From positions 1 through 9,626 of the forward strand of contig JALRGZ010000289.1 in the NCBI GenBank assembly GCA_023253295.1: a stretch of DNA of 9,626 nucleotides. Reading direction: 5' to 3'. The notes beneath the pieces were generated by a model that saw only the letters and a list, made by a program, of their open reading frames with translations, did no database searches and was not told where the DNA came from. A program made the translations under genes and the position numbers. This stretch comes from Flavobacterium sp. Its GTDB lineage: Bacteria; Bacteroidota; Bacteroidia; Flavobacteriales; Flavobacteriaceae. Below, piece by piece: positions 1 to 6,932 of this stretch (its first letter is position 1; each line of letters opens with the position of its first letter).

Positions 1-2237
1 CCTTCTTTTCCATCCATACTAATCGAAGTCACCAAAACCTGATTTAAATAAACATCGAAATTTCGATTTTTATCCGAACCAAAATAAGTAATCCTTAACT
101 TTCGCGCTTCCTGTTTTGAATTTTTCAATTCGTAACTAAAAAACCCAGTTCCATTTCTATAATGAAGCTCTTGATATATTCCCGTATCAGTTTTATCGCC
201 TTTAAAATTATGATCATTTTCAGGTTGTTGCTCGCCGCAAGTAACCAAATCTACTGTCATTGCTTCCAATTTCATTTTAGCTTCTTCTCTCGCTTTCATT
301 GTCGCCTGCAGTTCTGGCAATCTCTCCTTAGTTGTATAAGGCCAATACAACATGTATCGCGCATCATGAATTTGAAAAAAAGGCACTAATTGTAAGTCCT
401 TAAATTGATCCTGATAAATAATATCCGAAGCCGAATAAGTAAATGGTTTATCTTTTACCAATTTTAAAGACTGAGACAAATCATTAGAATTAAAAACCAG
501 CATTGGAGCTTCTTCAATTGGATAGATTGGTCCACTGGCAATATGCCCCATTCGACTTCCATCAGCTCTTAAACCTTTTAAATCTGCGACATCAGTAACA
601 GCAGCCAAAACAATTGGACCATGAACAAATGAAACCCAAGCCGACTTATCCGGAAGTTGTTCGGCAGTATTATGCATTGGCAACACAATCGAAATTTGAT
701 CTCCCGTTCTCCATTTACAAAGAACAGAAACATAGGAATTTGCATCTTTTTGAACAACAACTTCTTTTCCATTCACCAAAATTTTCAATTCCCCATTCGT
801 TACCCAAGACGGATATCTAAATTTAATTGCAAACTTTTGTGTCTTTTTTAACTCTAAAGTAAAAGTTGATTGTTCTTCAAAAGGAAACTTAGTATTTTGC
901 GTAAGTTTTAATCCTTTTTCTTTCCATTCTAAATTGGAAGGAATAAAAAGATTCACATACAAATCGGTAGCATCATGAGCATAAATCATTTCGCCATATT
1001 TTCCGTGATTTTCTAAACCAGAACCTACACAACACCAAAAAGATTCCTGTGGCTCCGAATAGACTCTGTAATGACGCGGACGAATAGGAGTAAAATACAC
1101 AAATCCTCCTTCAGGATGTTGTGACGATAAAATATGATTGTAAGTGGTACGCTCGTAATAATCCATATATTTTGACTCAGGATGCGCCAAAAACAAATGC
1201 TTACTCAATTTAAGCATATTATAACTATTACAGGTTTCTGGCCCCTCTCTGGATTCTAACATAGACGAAAAATCATTGGTGGGATTAAAATGCTCTCGAA
1301 CACTATTACCTCCTATCGAAATCGTTCTGTTTTCTACTACTGTTTTCCAAAAAAAGTTAGCCGCATCAGCCCATTTGGCATCGCCACCTACTTCGGCAAC
1401 ACGCATAAAACCAATCACTTTTGGAATTTGTGTATTAGCATGAATCCCATTAAGCTTATCTTCTCCTATTAATAAAGGATTCAAAATGGTTTTATGAGAA
1501 AATTTCTCAGCCAAAACCAAATATTTCTTATCACCGGTAATAGCAGCAACATCAGCAAAAACTTCATTCATACCGCCATGTTCACTTTTCAGCATCTGTT
1601 GAATTTGGTCATCTGACAAACTTGCCGTCAAGTTCAAACACCAATCCGATAACTTGACAAGCATTTTTTTCGCCTTTTCACTTCCAGTTAATTTATAAGC
1701 ATCCACAAGACCCGCATAAACTTTATGAATATTATACCAAGGCACCCATTTCCCATTTAATGAAAATCCTCCAGCATCAATTTTTCCTTTAGCAATATCA
1801 CCCCATAATTGTTTACTTCCAGGAACACCTCCAATATAACCATCTCCATTTTTAATTTGGCATTTCTCCAACCAATCTAACACATAATCCAGACGTTCTT
1901 TGATTTGTTGGTTTCCAGTTGCCGCATACATTTCAGACAAAGCCGAAAGATAGTGACCACCTATATGACCATCTAAACCTGTATTTTCCCAATTACCATA
2001 ATTATCTTTCAACGGAGTGATTCCGGCTTCTTTTAAATAAGGAGCTAATAACCTATCCGCATCTAATTCTAAAATATATTTCAAATCTGTTTGTTGTGCC
2101 TGTTTGAAAGGACTATCTAACAAACGAACAGAACTCAACGAAAAACTTTGTAATTGCCCAGGCTGTCCATAAGCAGCAATATTTAGAACTAACAAAGTAG
2201 TTACCCACAAATTACTTTTAACATACTTTAATACCAT
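1..2237 (-). CDS. Secreted GH127/GH146-type beta-L-arabinofuranosidase, C-terminus cut by window edge
   Basis: Probable extracytoplasmic exo-hydrolase removing beta-L-arabinofuranose from plant glycans. The reading frame is open from an ATG at 2237 to the left edge, giving 745 visible residues; the stop lies outside. Residues 1-24 look like a signal peptide: K4 and K7, a hydrophobic core, then A22-Y23-G24 before Q25. The (alpha/alpha)6-barrel signature of this clan is clear: HIGGHYLSA near the N-terminus, E334-T-C336 within REGPETCNSYN, and W401-C402-C403 within ESFWCCVGSG. In characterised GH127 enzymes the equivalent Glu and three Cys bind zinc and one of the paired Cys is the nucleophile; E315 is a candidate acid/base. 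A beta-rich C-terminal part after about residue 530, ending in a segment resembling the GH146 substrate-binding domain, makes GH146 somewhat more likely than GH127. The gene diverges from the one at 2446 and has no visible neighbour of the same pathway. Family confidence is high; exact substrate is inferred. Confidence 0.9.
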   Translation of the reverse strand, partial: MVLKYVKSNLWVTTLLVLNIAAYGQPGQLQSFSLSSVRLLDSPFKQAQQTDLKYILELDADRLLAPYLKEAGITPLKDNYGNWENTGLDGHIGGHYLSALSEMYAATGNQQIKERLDYVLDWLEKCQIKNGDGYIGGVPGSKQLWGDIAKGKIDAGGFSLNGKWVPWYNIHKVYAGLVDAYKLTGSEKAKKMLVKLSDWCLNLTASLSDDQIQQMLKSEHGGMNEVFADVAAITGDKKYLVLAEKFSHKTILNPLLIGEDKLNGIHANTQIPKVIGFMRVAEVGGDAKWADAANFFWKTVVENRTISIGGNSVREHFNPTNDFSSMLESREGPETCNSYNMLKLSKHLFLAHPESKYMDYYERTTYNHILSSQHPEGGFVYFTPIRPRHYRVYSEPQESFWCCVGSGLENHGKYGEMIYAHDATDLYVNLFIPSNLEWKEKGLKLTQNTKFPFEEQSTFTLELKKTQKFAIKFRYPSWVTNGELKILVNGKEVVVQKDANSYVSVLCKWRTGDQISIVLPMHNTAEQLPDKSAWVSFVHGPIVLAAVTDVADLKGLRADGSRMGHIASGPIYPIEEAPMLVFNSNDLSQSLKLVKDKPFTYSASDIIYQDQFKDLQLVPFFQIHDARYMLYWPYTTKERLPELQATMKAREEAKMKLEAMTVDLVTCGEQQPENDHNFKGDKTDTGIYQELHYRNGTGFFSYELKNSKQEARKLRITYFGSDKNRNFDVYLNQVLVTSISMDGKE

Positions 2238-2445
2238 AATTTTATTTTTTTTTACTTTGAAGACAAATACTCCCCATTTGTTTTTCCAATATTTCAGTTA
2301 TATAATTAAACCTCATCTTTTAATCAAAAAATAAAAAGCCTGAATTAACAAATGTAAAAAAAACATTTATTATCAAAGAATTAAATCTCAAAATAAAACC
2401 AAAACATATTTGCTAATTTGATATATTTATGCAAAATTTATATAC
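2238..2445. promoter_or_regulatory. Divergent promoter region between the hydrolase and the zinc-ribbon/HTH gene
   Basis: These 208 bases are very AT-rich and must hold the promoters of both divergent genes. No full match to the Bacteroidota consensus (TTTG about 20 bases ahead of TAnnTTTG) was found. Near matches are TAATTTG at 2415-2421 on the plus strand and a TATTTG on the minus strand roughly 30 bases before the hydrolase start. Neither start codon has a Shine-Dalgarno sequence. A run of nine T residues at 2245-2253 lies just before the hydrolase start. The boundaries are simply the gene ends; the promoter assignments are weak. Confidence 0.4.
2350..2368. repeat. Inverted repeat AAATGT-N7-ACATTT
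   Basis: AAATGT at 2350-2355 and ACATTT at 2363-2368 form a perfect 6-bp inverted repeat around seven A residues. It sits about 80 bases ahead of the zinc-ribbon/HTH start and about 115 bases ahead of the hydrolase start, where an operator serving either gene could lie. In sequence this AT-rich a 6-bp repeat can arise by chance, so its function is unproven. Confidence 0.3.
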
Positions 2446-2865
2446 ATGGAAGATATTAACTGTCCTAAATGCCAAAATAACACAATTGTCAAAAGTGGTA
2501 TAATTAAGAATAAGCAGAGATACTTATGTAAAAAATGTAATTACTTTTTCACCGTAAATAAAATTGGAAAAAAAATAGACGATTATTACGTTACTAAAGC
2601 ACTTCAACTCTATCTCGAAGGATTAAGTTATAGAGAAATAGAGAGAATCATTGGTGTTTCACATGTAAGCATTAGTAACTGGATAAAGTCTTTTAACATC
2701 AAAAAACCTGCAAACACGAATTACCACCCAACTTACAAAATACTAAATCATTTAGAACTAATAGAATACATAAGAAATAAAGACACACTTTCAGGAGCTG
2801 GAATGATCATAACCGAACTCGGCGATAAGTTTATGGCTATCAAATGGGAACGATTTAAAAAATAA
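2446..2865 (+). CDS. Orphan zinc-ribbon and helix-turn-helix protein, IS1 InsA-like
   Basis: A 139-residue putative DNA-binding protein. Residues 6-31 form a four-cysteine zinc ribbon (C6-P-K-C9 and C28-K-K-C31) of the type found at the N-terminus of IS1-family InsA and related transposases. Residues about 57-83 form a helix-turn-helix (EGLSYREIERIIGVSHVSIS, then W79). The remaining 55 residues, including GAGMIITELGDKF, match nothing I recognise. No DDE catalytic domain, second transposase ORF, terminal inverted repeats or target duplication is visible nearby, so this is not an intact insertion sequence. It ends 105 bases before the acetate transporter and points the same way. It may be a transposase remnant or a domesticated DNA-binding protein; the intact frame, charged C-terminal tail and position ahead of the acetate genes make a regulatory role plausible, but this is inference. 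The start is the ATG 11 residues before the first CxxC-to-ribbon loop; no SD is present. Confidence 0.75.
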   Translation: MEDINCPKCQNNTIVKSGIIKNKQRYLCKKCNYFFTVNKIGKKIDDYYVTKALQLYLEGLSYREIERIIGVSHVSISNWIKSFNIKKPANTNYHPTYKILNHLELIEYIRNKDTLSGAGMIITELGDKFMAIKWERFKK

Positions 2866-2921
2866 CTATACCATTAACAACTATATATATACTATTTTTT
2901 TTTTCAAATAAAAAAACTCAA

Positions 2922-2943
2922 TTTGGTATTCTATTAAACCAAA
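2922..2943. promoter_or_regulatory. Inverted repeat TTTGGT-N10-ACCAAA upstream of the acetate transporter
   Basis: TTTGGT at 2922-2927 and ACCAAA at 2938-2943 are a perfect 6-bp inverted repeat with a 10-base spacer, ending 27 bases before the transporter start codon. The spacing puts the half-sites about one and a half helical turns apart centre to centre, compatible with a dimeric regulator, and the position overlaps the expected promoter or leader. A run of ten T residues precedes it at 2895-2904. Function is inferred from position and symmetry only. Confidence 0.35.
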
Positions 2944-2970
2944 ATCAACCTTAAATTTATTTAAACCTTT

Positions 2971-3531
2971 ATGGAACAAGTATTAAAAGACACAACTGCC
3001 AACCCAGCTCCTTTGGGACTTTTTGGCTTTGGAATGACAACAATGTTACTAAACATCCACAACGCCGGATTCTTCGAACTCAACGCTATGATTATGGGTA
3101 TGGGCATATTTTTTGGAGGTATGCAACAAGTTATAGCAGGAATTATGGAATGGAAAAAAGGTAACGGCTTTGCTATGGCTGCTTTTACTTCTTATGGTTT
3201 CTTTTGGATTTCACTAGTTACTTTATGGTTACTACCTTTAATCGGAGTAACAAAACCTGACGGCGCTTCAATGGGATGCTATTTAGGAATATGGGGATTA
3301 TTCACTCTGGCTTTTTTTATTGGAACATTAAACGGAAACACTATTGGAAAACTAATTTTTGGTTCACTGGTAATTTTATTTGGATTATTATCAGCCGCTA
3401 GTTTCACAGGAAGTGAAAGCATTCACACTATTGCAGGTTACGAAGGTATCTTATGCGGATTCTTTGCTTTTTATGAAGCAGCAGCTATCGTAATGAATGA
3501 AAAATTAGGAAAACAGGTATTACCTCTATAA
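2971..3531 (+). CDS. satP: Acetate/succinate transporter, GPR1/FUN34/YaaH (SatP) family
   Basis: A 186-residue inner-membrane carrier for acetate and probably other small monocarboxylates. The family signature NPAPLGL is at residues 11-17, just before the first membrane segment. The FFGGMQQVIAGIMEW stretch (residues 47-61) and the aromatic F72-TSYGFFW-IS segment also match E. coli SatP, as do the length (E. coli 188) and the six hydrophobic segments separated by short loops. The ATG at 2971 directly precedes the signature and leaves the usual short cytoplasmic N-terminus. In the family this protein forms hexamers that move acetate with protons. It is the first gene of a run that goes on to a symporter-type kinase, a receiver protein and acetyl-CoA synthetase, which supports acetate as the substrate. 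Whether it is co-transcribed with them is unclear because a terminator-like hairpin lies in the 128-base gap downstream. Family assignment is firm; direction of transport and substrate preference are inferred. Confidence 0.94.
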   Translation: MEQVLKDTTANPAPLGLFGFGMTTMLLNIHNAGFFELNAMIMGMGIFFGGMQQVIAGIMEWKKGNGFAMAAFTSYGFFWISLVTLWLLPLIGVTKPDGASMGCYLGIWGLFTLAFFIGTLNGNTIGKLIFGSLVILFGLLSAASFTGSESIHTIAGYEGILCGFFAFYEAAAIVMNEKLGKQVLPL

Positions 3532-3611
3532 AAAGAAGTAAAGAAACCCAAAAGTTTTTTTGTTATTTATACTTATTATGAATATTTACAACAAAAGTTA
3601 ATTATTAAACT

Positions 3612-3653
3612 AAAACACAATAGCCTTAATATTTTAAAGCAATTGTGTTTTTT
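3612..3653 (+). terminator. Terminator-like hairpin between the transporter and the symporter-kinase group
   Basis: AAAACACAAT (3612-3621) pairs perfectly with ATTGTGTTTT (3642-3651), and the inner sequence adds further imperfect pairing (GC, TTAA against TTAA, GC) around a TATT-like loop. The 3' arm runs into six T residues at 3648-3653. This is a plausible rho-independent terminator for the satP transcript. The odd point is that it ends only seven bases before the next start codon at 3660, so no promoter fits between them. It would therefore also act on any transcript entering the kinase genes from upstream, as an attenuator or a leaky terminator. Confidence 0.6.
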
Positions 3654-3659
3654 ATTTCT

Positions 3660-3854
3660 ATGAAAAAAAGGCATGAACAAAAATTAATCATACTTTCAAT
3701 GCTAATGATTTTAGCATTGAACATACCTCTTATCTTACTATTTGACAGCTCAAAACCATTATTTGGTTTTCCTGTTATCTATATCTATCTGTTTTCAGCT
3801 TGGCTGTTTTCAATTGGCACCACCTACTTAATTATCAAAAAATATTATGAGTAG
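3660..3854 (+). CDS. Small two-TM membrane protein, DUF3311-like, overlapping the symporter-kinase
   Basis: A 64-residue protein with a basic N-terminus (MKKRHEQK), a first membrane helix at about residues 9-28, a short loop containing P33-L-F-G-F-P38, and a second helix at about 39-58 ending in IIKKYYE. The overall pattern recalls the small DUF3311/DUF485/DUF4212-type proteins encoded directly ahead of many sodium:solute symporters, where they are thought to be accessory subunits. Its last eight bases overlap the start of the symporter-kinase (ATG at 3847 inside the final codons), which points to translational coupling and a shared complex. I chose the ATG at 3660; a GTG at 3645 would add five residues but lies inside the stem of the upstream hairpin. 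The role as a partner of the kinase's transporter domain is inferred from context; no catalytic motif is present. Confidence 0.75.
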   Translation: MKKRHEQKLIILSMLMILALNIPLILLFDSSKPLFGFPVIYIYLFSAWLFSIGTTYLIIKKYYE

Positions 3855-6549
3855 CTTAGGTCTTTTACTAATACTAGCCATTTATGTTGTAATGCTTTTT
3901 TACATTGCACATTGGTCCGAAAAAAGAAGTCACTCTAAATGGACTAACAACCCTTACATCTATTCTTTTTCTTTAGCAGTTTATTGCACTGCTTGGACTT
4001 ATTACGGCAGTATAGGATTGGCGGCTAAATCAGGTTTAGATTATTTACCTATTTATCTCGGACCAATAATCATTATTCCCACCTGGATTATTATCCTTAA
4101 AAGAATTATTCGAATAAGCCGAATTAACAAAATAACTAGTATTGCCGACTTTATTTCTTTGCGATACGGAAACAGTCGTTTTTTAGGTGCTTTAGTAACA
4201 CTCATAGCTATTTTTGGTATTGTACCTTATATTGCATTACAACTTAAAGCTATTTCAGATACTTTCCATATTGTAACAAAAACACACGCAAGCTCTAATA
4301 TTTTTACAGACAACACCACCTATGTTTGCATTTCTTTAGCCTTATTTGCTTCTTATTATGGTAATAAATATGTAGATGCTTCCGAAAAAAGACGTGGTAT
4401 AGTTACTGCCATAGCCATTGAATCTATTCTAAAATTAGTATTCTTCACCATCATCGGTATTTATGTCACCTATTTTGTTTTTGATGGTTTTGATGACATT
4501 TACAATAAGGCATCCGTTTTAGAAAATTTTGACAAAAAAAACACCATTGGCGATTTATCTAATGGACTCAATTGGTTTTTCTTATGTCTTATCTCTATGT
4601 TTGCCATCTTTATTTTACCAAGACAATTCCACACCGCTATTGTCGAAAACAATCAGGAAAAACACATAAGAACAGCTATTTGGCTACTTCCTTTGTATCT
4701 ATTACTTTTCAATATTTTTGTTTTTCCTATTGCATGGGGAGGAAACATTCTTTTTGGCACTCAAGTTTTAAATTCCGACACCTATTCATTACTAATTCCT
4801 CAATATTTCAACAACAACCTATTAACTGTTATTGTTTTTTTAGGAGGATTTTCGGCAGCAATTTCAATGATTATTGTCTCTTCTATTGCCCTGGCTACCA
4901 TGCTTAGCAACAACCTATTAATCCCTTACGGATTTATTGGCTCATTAGAAAACACCTCTCAAGAAAAAAACACTAAACGCATTGTACTCAGCCGTAAAAT
5001 TGGAATCTTTTCATTAATTATATTAGCCTATATCATCTACCGTGTTTTTGTTTTAGACTACACTCTGGTTTCCATCGGACTAGTATCTTTTGTCATTATT
5101 GCACAATTAGCCCCTGCATTTTTCGGTGCCTTATTCTGGAAAAGGGGTTCGAAAAAAGGAGCTGTAACCGGAATTATACTTGGATTTTCAGTCTGCTTTT
5201 ACACATTATTAATACCATATGCACTTGGAACAACAGGTTCCGAAAGCACTCTGGTACAAGAAGGTCCTTGGGGAATAGGATTATTAAAACCCTTTCACCT
5301 TTTTGGCCTGGACTATTTAGATCCAATTCCTCAAGCGGTATTCTGGAGTCTACTCGTCAATCTATTAAGTTACATGGCTGTTTCAGTAAGTTTTAGCGGC
5401 AATTACAGAGAACGAAATTATGCTGAAATGTTTGTTGATATTGACCGATATATTACCAATCATGAAAATGCTTATGTATGGAAAGGAACTGCGAACATCT
5501 CAGATATTCAAAAAATTCTGGAACGTTTCCTTGGCACGGAAAGAACCAAAAGAGCAATGAATATCTTCAACTTAAAATACAACATTGACAAAGACAACAA
5601 AATTGCCGATGCCCGTTTTATCAAATTTGCCGAAAATTTACTCACAGGACATATAGGTACAGCTTCTGCCAAAATTGTAATCTCAAGTGTAGCCAAAGAA
5701 GACAAAATAAGTCTTCCCGAAGTATTGCGCATCTTAGAAGAATCCAAAGAAAATATTATCATCAATAAAAAACTGATTGAAAGTTCGAATGAATTAAAAA
5801 CATTATCGGAACAACTTCAAGTTGCCAATCAAAAACTCATCTATAAAGACATTCAAAAAGACGAATTTCTAGACACCGTAACTCATGAGCTAAGAACACC
5901 CATCACGGCTATTAAAGCAGCAACAGAAATTTTGCACGATGACGAAAATATCCCAACTGAAATACGTCGAAAATTTTTGCAAAATATCATCTCTGAATCA
6001 GACAGACTTAATCGTCTTATTGACAAAATATTAGACTTAGAGAAATTTGAAACGGGGAAACAAAAAATATATCTTTCTAGAAACAATATTTGTGAAACGA
6101 TTAATAATACTTTAGAGTCTTTACAACAATTGATTATTAACAAAAAAATCAATATTAAATTCAAAGGAAAATTTGATGAAATAAAAGCATTTTATGATGA
6201 GGAACGCATCATTCAGGTACTTCATAATTTGTTTTCAAATGCCATCAAATTTTGTCCAGATTTAGAAGGAAAAATAACAGTCAATATTAAAGAAGACAAA
6301 AATTTCATAGCTGTTAGCATCCATAATAACGGGAAAGAAATCAACCCGGAAGACCTGGAAGCTGTTTTTGACAAGTTTTATCAATCCAGAAATCAAAACA
6401 TCAAAAAACCCATCGGAAGCGGCTTAGGACTAGCTATTTGTAAAAAAATAATTGAACATCATAAAGGAAAAATTTGGGCTGAAAGTTCCAAAAATAATGG
6501 CACAACCATTACTTTTACATTGCCTTATTACAATACAACTGAAAAATGA
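3847..6549 (+). CDS. Sodium:solute symporter-type sensor histidine kinase (CrbS/CbrA-like)
   Basis: A 900-residue membrane sensor kinase. Residues about 1-515 are a sodium:solute symporter (SLC5) domain with roughly 13 hydrophobic helices, including WTYYGSIGLAAKSGLDYLP near the N-terminus and GGFSAAISMIIVSSIALATM in the middle, as in CbrA and CrbS. Residues about 525-625 match the position of a STAC linker, then a probable coiled coil at about 628-666. The HisKA H-box DTVTHELRTP places the phospho-acceptor at H680. The HATPase domain shows the N-box with N794 and N798, and G857-S-G-L-G-L862. There is no PAS domain and no C-terminal receiver, unlike Vibrio CrbS. The G1 box reads N827-N-G829-K-E831 instead of DxGxG, but other motifs are intact. 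It probably senses acetate or its transport and phosphorylates the receiver encoded directly downstream, whose ATG overlaps its TGA. It overlaps the small membrane protein upstream by eight bases. Architecture is certain; ligand is inferred from satP and acs next door. Confidence 0.93.
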   Translation: MSSLGLLLILAIYVVMLFYIAHWSEKRSHSKWTNNPYIYSFSLAVYCTAWTYYGSIGLAAKSGLDYLPIYLGPIIIIPTWIIILKRIIRISRINKITSIADFISLRYGNSRFLGALVTLIAIFGIVPYIALQLKAISDTFHIVTKTHASSNIFTDNTTYVCISLALFASYYGNKYVDASEKRRGIVTAIAIESILKLVFFTIIGIYVTYFVFDGFDDIYNKASVLENFDKKNTIGDLSNGLNWFFLCLISMFAIFILPRQFHTAIVENNQEKHIRTAIWLLPLYLLLFNIFVFPIAWGGNILFGTQVLNSDTYSLLIPQYFNNNLLTVIVFLGGFSAAISMIIVSSIALATMLSNNLLIPYGFIGSLENTSQEKNTKRIVLSRKIGIFSLIILAYIIYRVFVLDYTLVSIGLVSFVIIAQLAPAFFGALFWKRGSKKGAVTGIILGFSVCFYTLLIPYALGTTGSESTLVQEGPWGIGLLKPFHLFGLDYLDPIPQAVFWSLLVNLLSYMAVSVSFSGNYRERNYAEMFVDIDRYITNHENAYVWKGTANISDIQKILERFLGTERTKRAMNIFNLKYNIDKDNKIADARFIKFAENLLTGHIGTASAKIVISSVAKEDKISLPEVLRILEESKENIIINKKLIESSNELKTLSEQLQVANQKLIYKDIQKDEFLDTVTHELRTPITAIKAATEILHDDENIPTEIRRKFLQNIISESDRLNRLIDKILDLEKFETGKQKIYLSRNNICETINNTLESLQQLIINKKINIKFKGKFDEIKAFYDEERIIQVLHNLFSNAIKFCPDLEGKITVNIKEDKNFIAVSIHNNGKEINPEDLEAVFDKFYQSRNQNIKKPIGSGLGLAICKKIIEHHKGKIWAESSKNNGTTITFTLPYYNTTEK

Positions 6550-6908
6550 AAAAAATACTAATTGTAGATGACGAACCCAATATTGTAATGTCACTGGAAT
6601 ACACATTCAAAAAAAACAATTTTGAAGTATTCATTGCTCGCGATGGACAGGAAGCATTAGACACTTTACAAAATCAGCATCCTGATATTATCATTCTCGA
6701 TGTAATGATGCCTATGGTTGATGGCTATAGCACCTTAGAACAAATAAAGAAAAATCCAGAATTAGAAAACTGCAAAGTTATTTTCCTTTCGGCAAAAAAT
6801 AAAGAACAGGACATTGAAAAAGGACTTGCTTTGGGCGCTAATCTTTACGTAACCAAACCTTTTTCGTTAAAAAAATTAGTCGAACAAGTACAACAATTAA
6901 TAAACTAA
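6546..6908 (+). CDS. Single-domain (CheY-like) response regulator
   Basis: A 120-residue stand-alone receiver domain. All key residues are in place: acidic pair D8-D9, phospho-acceptor D52 (ILDVMMP), S82 in the FLSAK switch, Y101, and K104-P105. The protein ends about 15 residues after K104, so there is no DNA-binding or enzymatic output domain. Its start codon overlaps the stop of the symporter-kinase as ATGA, which makes the kinase its expected phosphodonor and suggests translational coupling. The acs gene starts 24 bases downstream with no terminator between. In the proteobacterial CrbS/CrbR pair that controls acs, the regulator has a LuxR-type HTH; here the output must pass through another protein, by protein contact or as a phosphorelay intermediate. 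The receiver assignment is firm, the role in acetate signalling is inferred from neighbours. Confidence 0.94.
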   Translation: MKKILIVDDEPNIVMSLEYTFKKNNFEVFIARDGQEALDTLQNQHPDIIILDVMMPMVDGYSTLEQIKKNPELENCKVIFLSAKNKEQDIEKGLALGANLYVTKPFSLKKLVEQVQQLIN

Positions 6909-6932
6909 AAAAACTATATAAATAAAAAAATT

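Noticed and set aside
162..1472. Several 60-75 codon plus-strand ORFs across the left part of the window
   Set aside because: They lie antisense to a continuous 745-codon minus-strand frame with clear glycosidase motifs, so they are shadow frames.
2415..2421. TAATTTG as a Bacteroidota -7 promoter element for the zinc-ribbon/HTH gene
   Set aside because: It is one base short of the TAnnTTTG spacing and has no TTTG or TTG at the proper distance upstream, so it is mentioned only as a near match.
2446..2865. A complete insertion sequence around the zinc-ribbon/HTH gene
   Set aside because: I found no terminal inverted repeats, no target-site duplication and no second ORF with a DDE domain between 2238 and 2970, so only the protein itself is called.
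3558..3596. TTTTGTT and AACAAAA as an inverted repeat downstream of satP
   Set aside because: The arms are nearly all A/T, separated by 25 bases and not followed by a T-run; the hairpin at 3612-3653 is a far better terminator candidate.
4572..4907. A 111-codon plus-strand ORF inside the symporter-kinase gene
   Set aside because: It is out of frame within a strongly supported SSS domain, and its translation is rich in Cys, Phe and Tyr with no recognisable motif, as expected for a shadow of AT-rich membrane-protein coding sequence.
5508..6164. Minus-strand ORFs of 85 and 93 codons opposite the kinase linker and HisKA region
   Set aside because: They are antisense to the STAC, coiled-coil and HisKA coding sequence and have no family features of their own.
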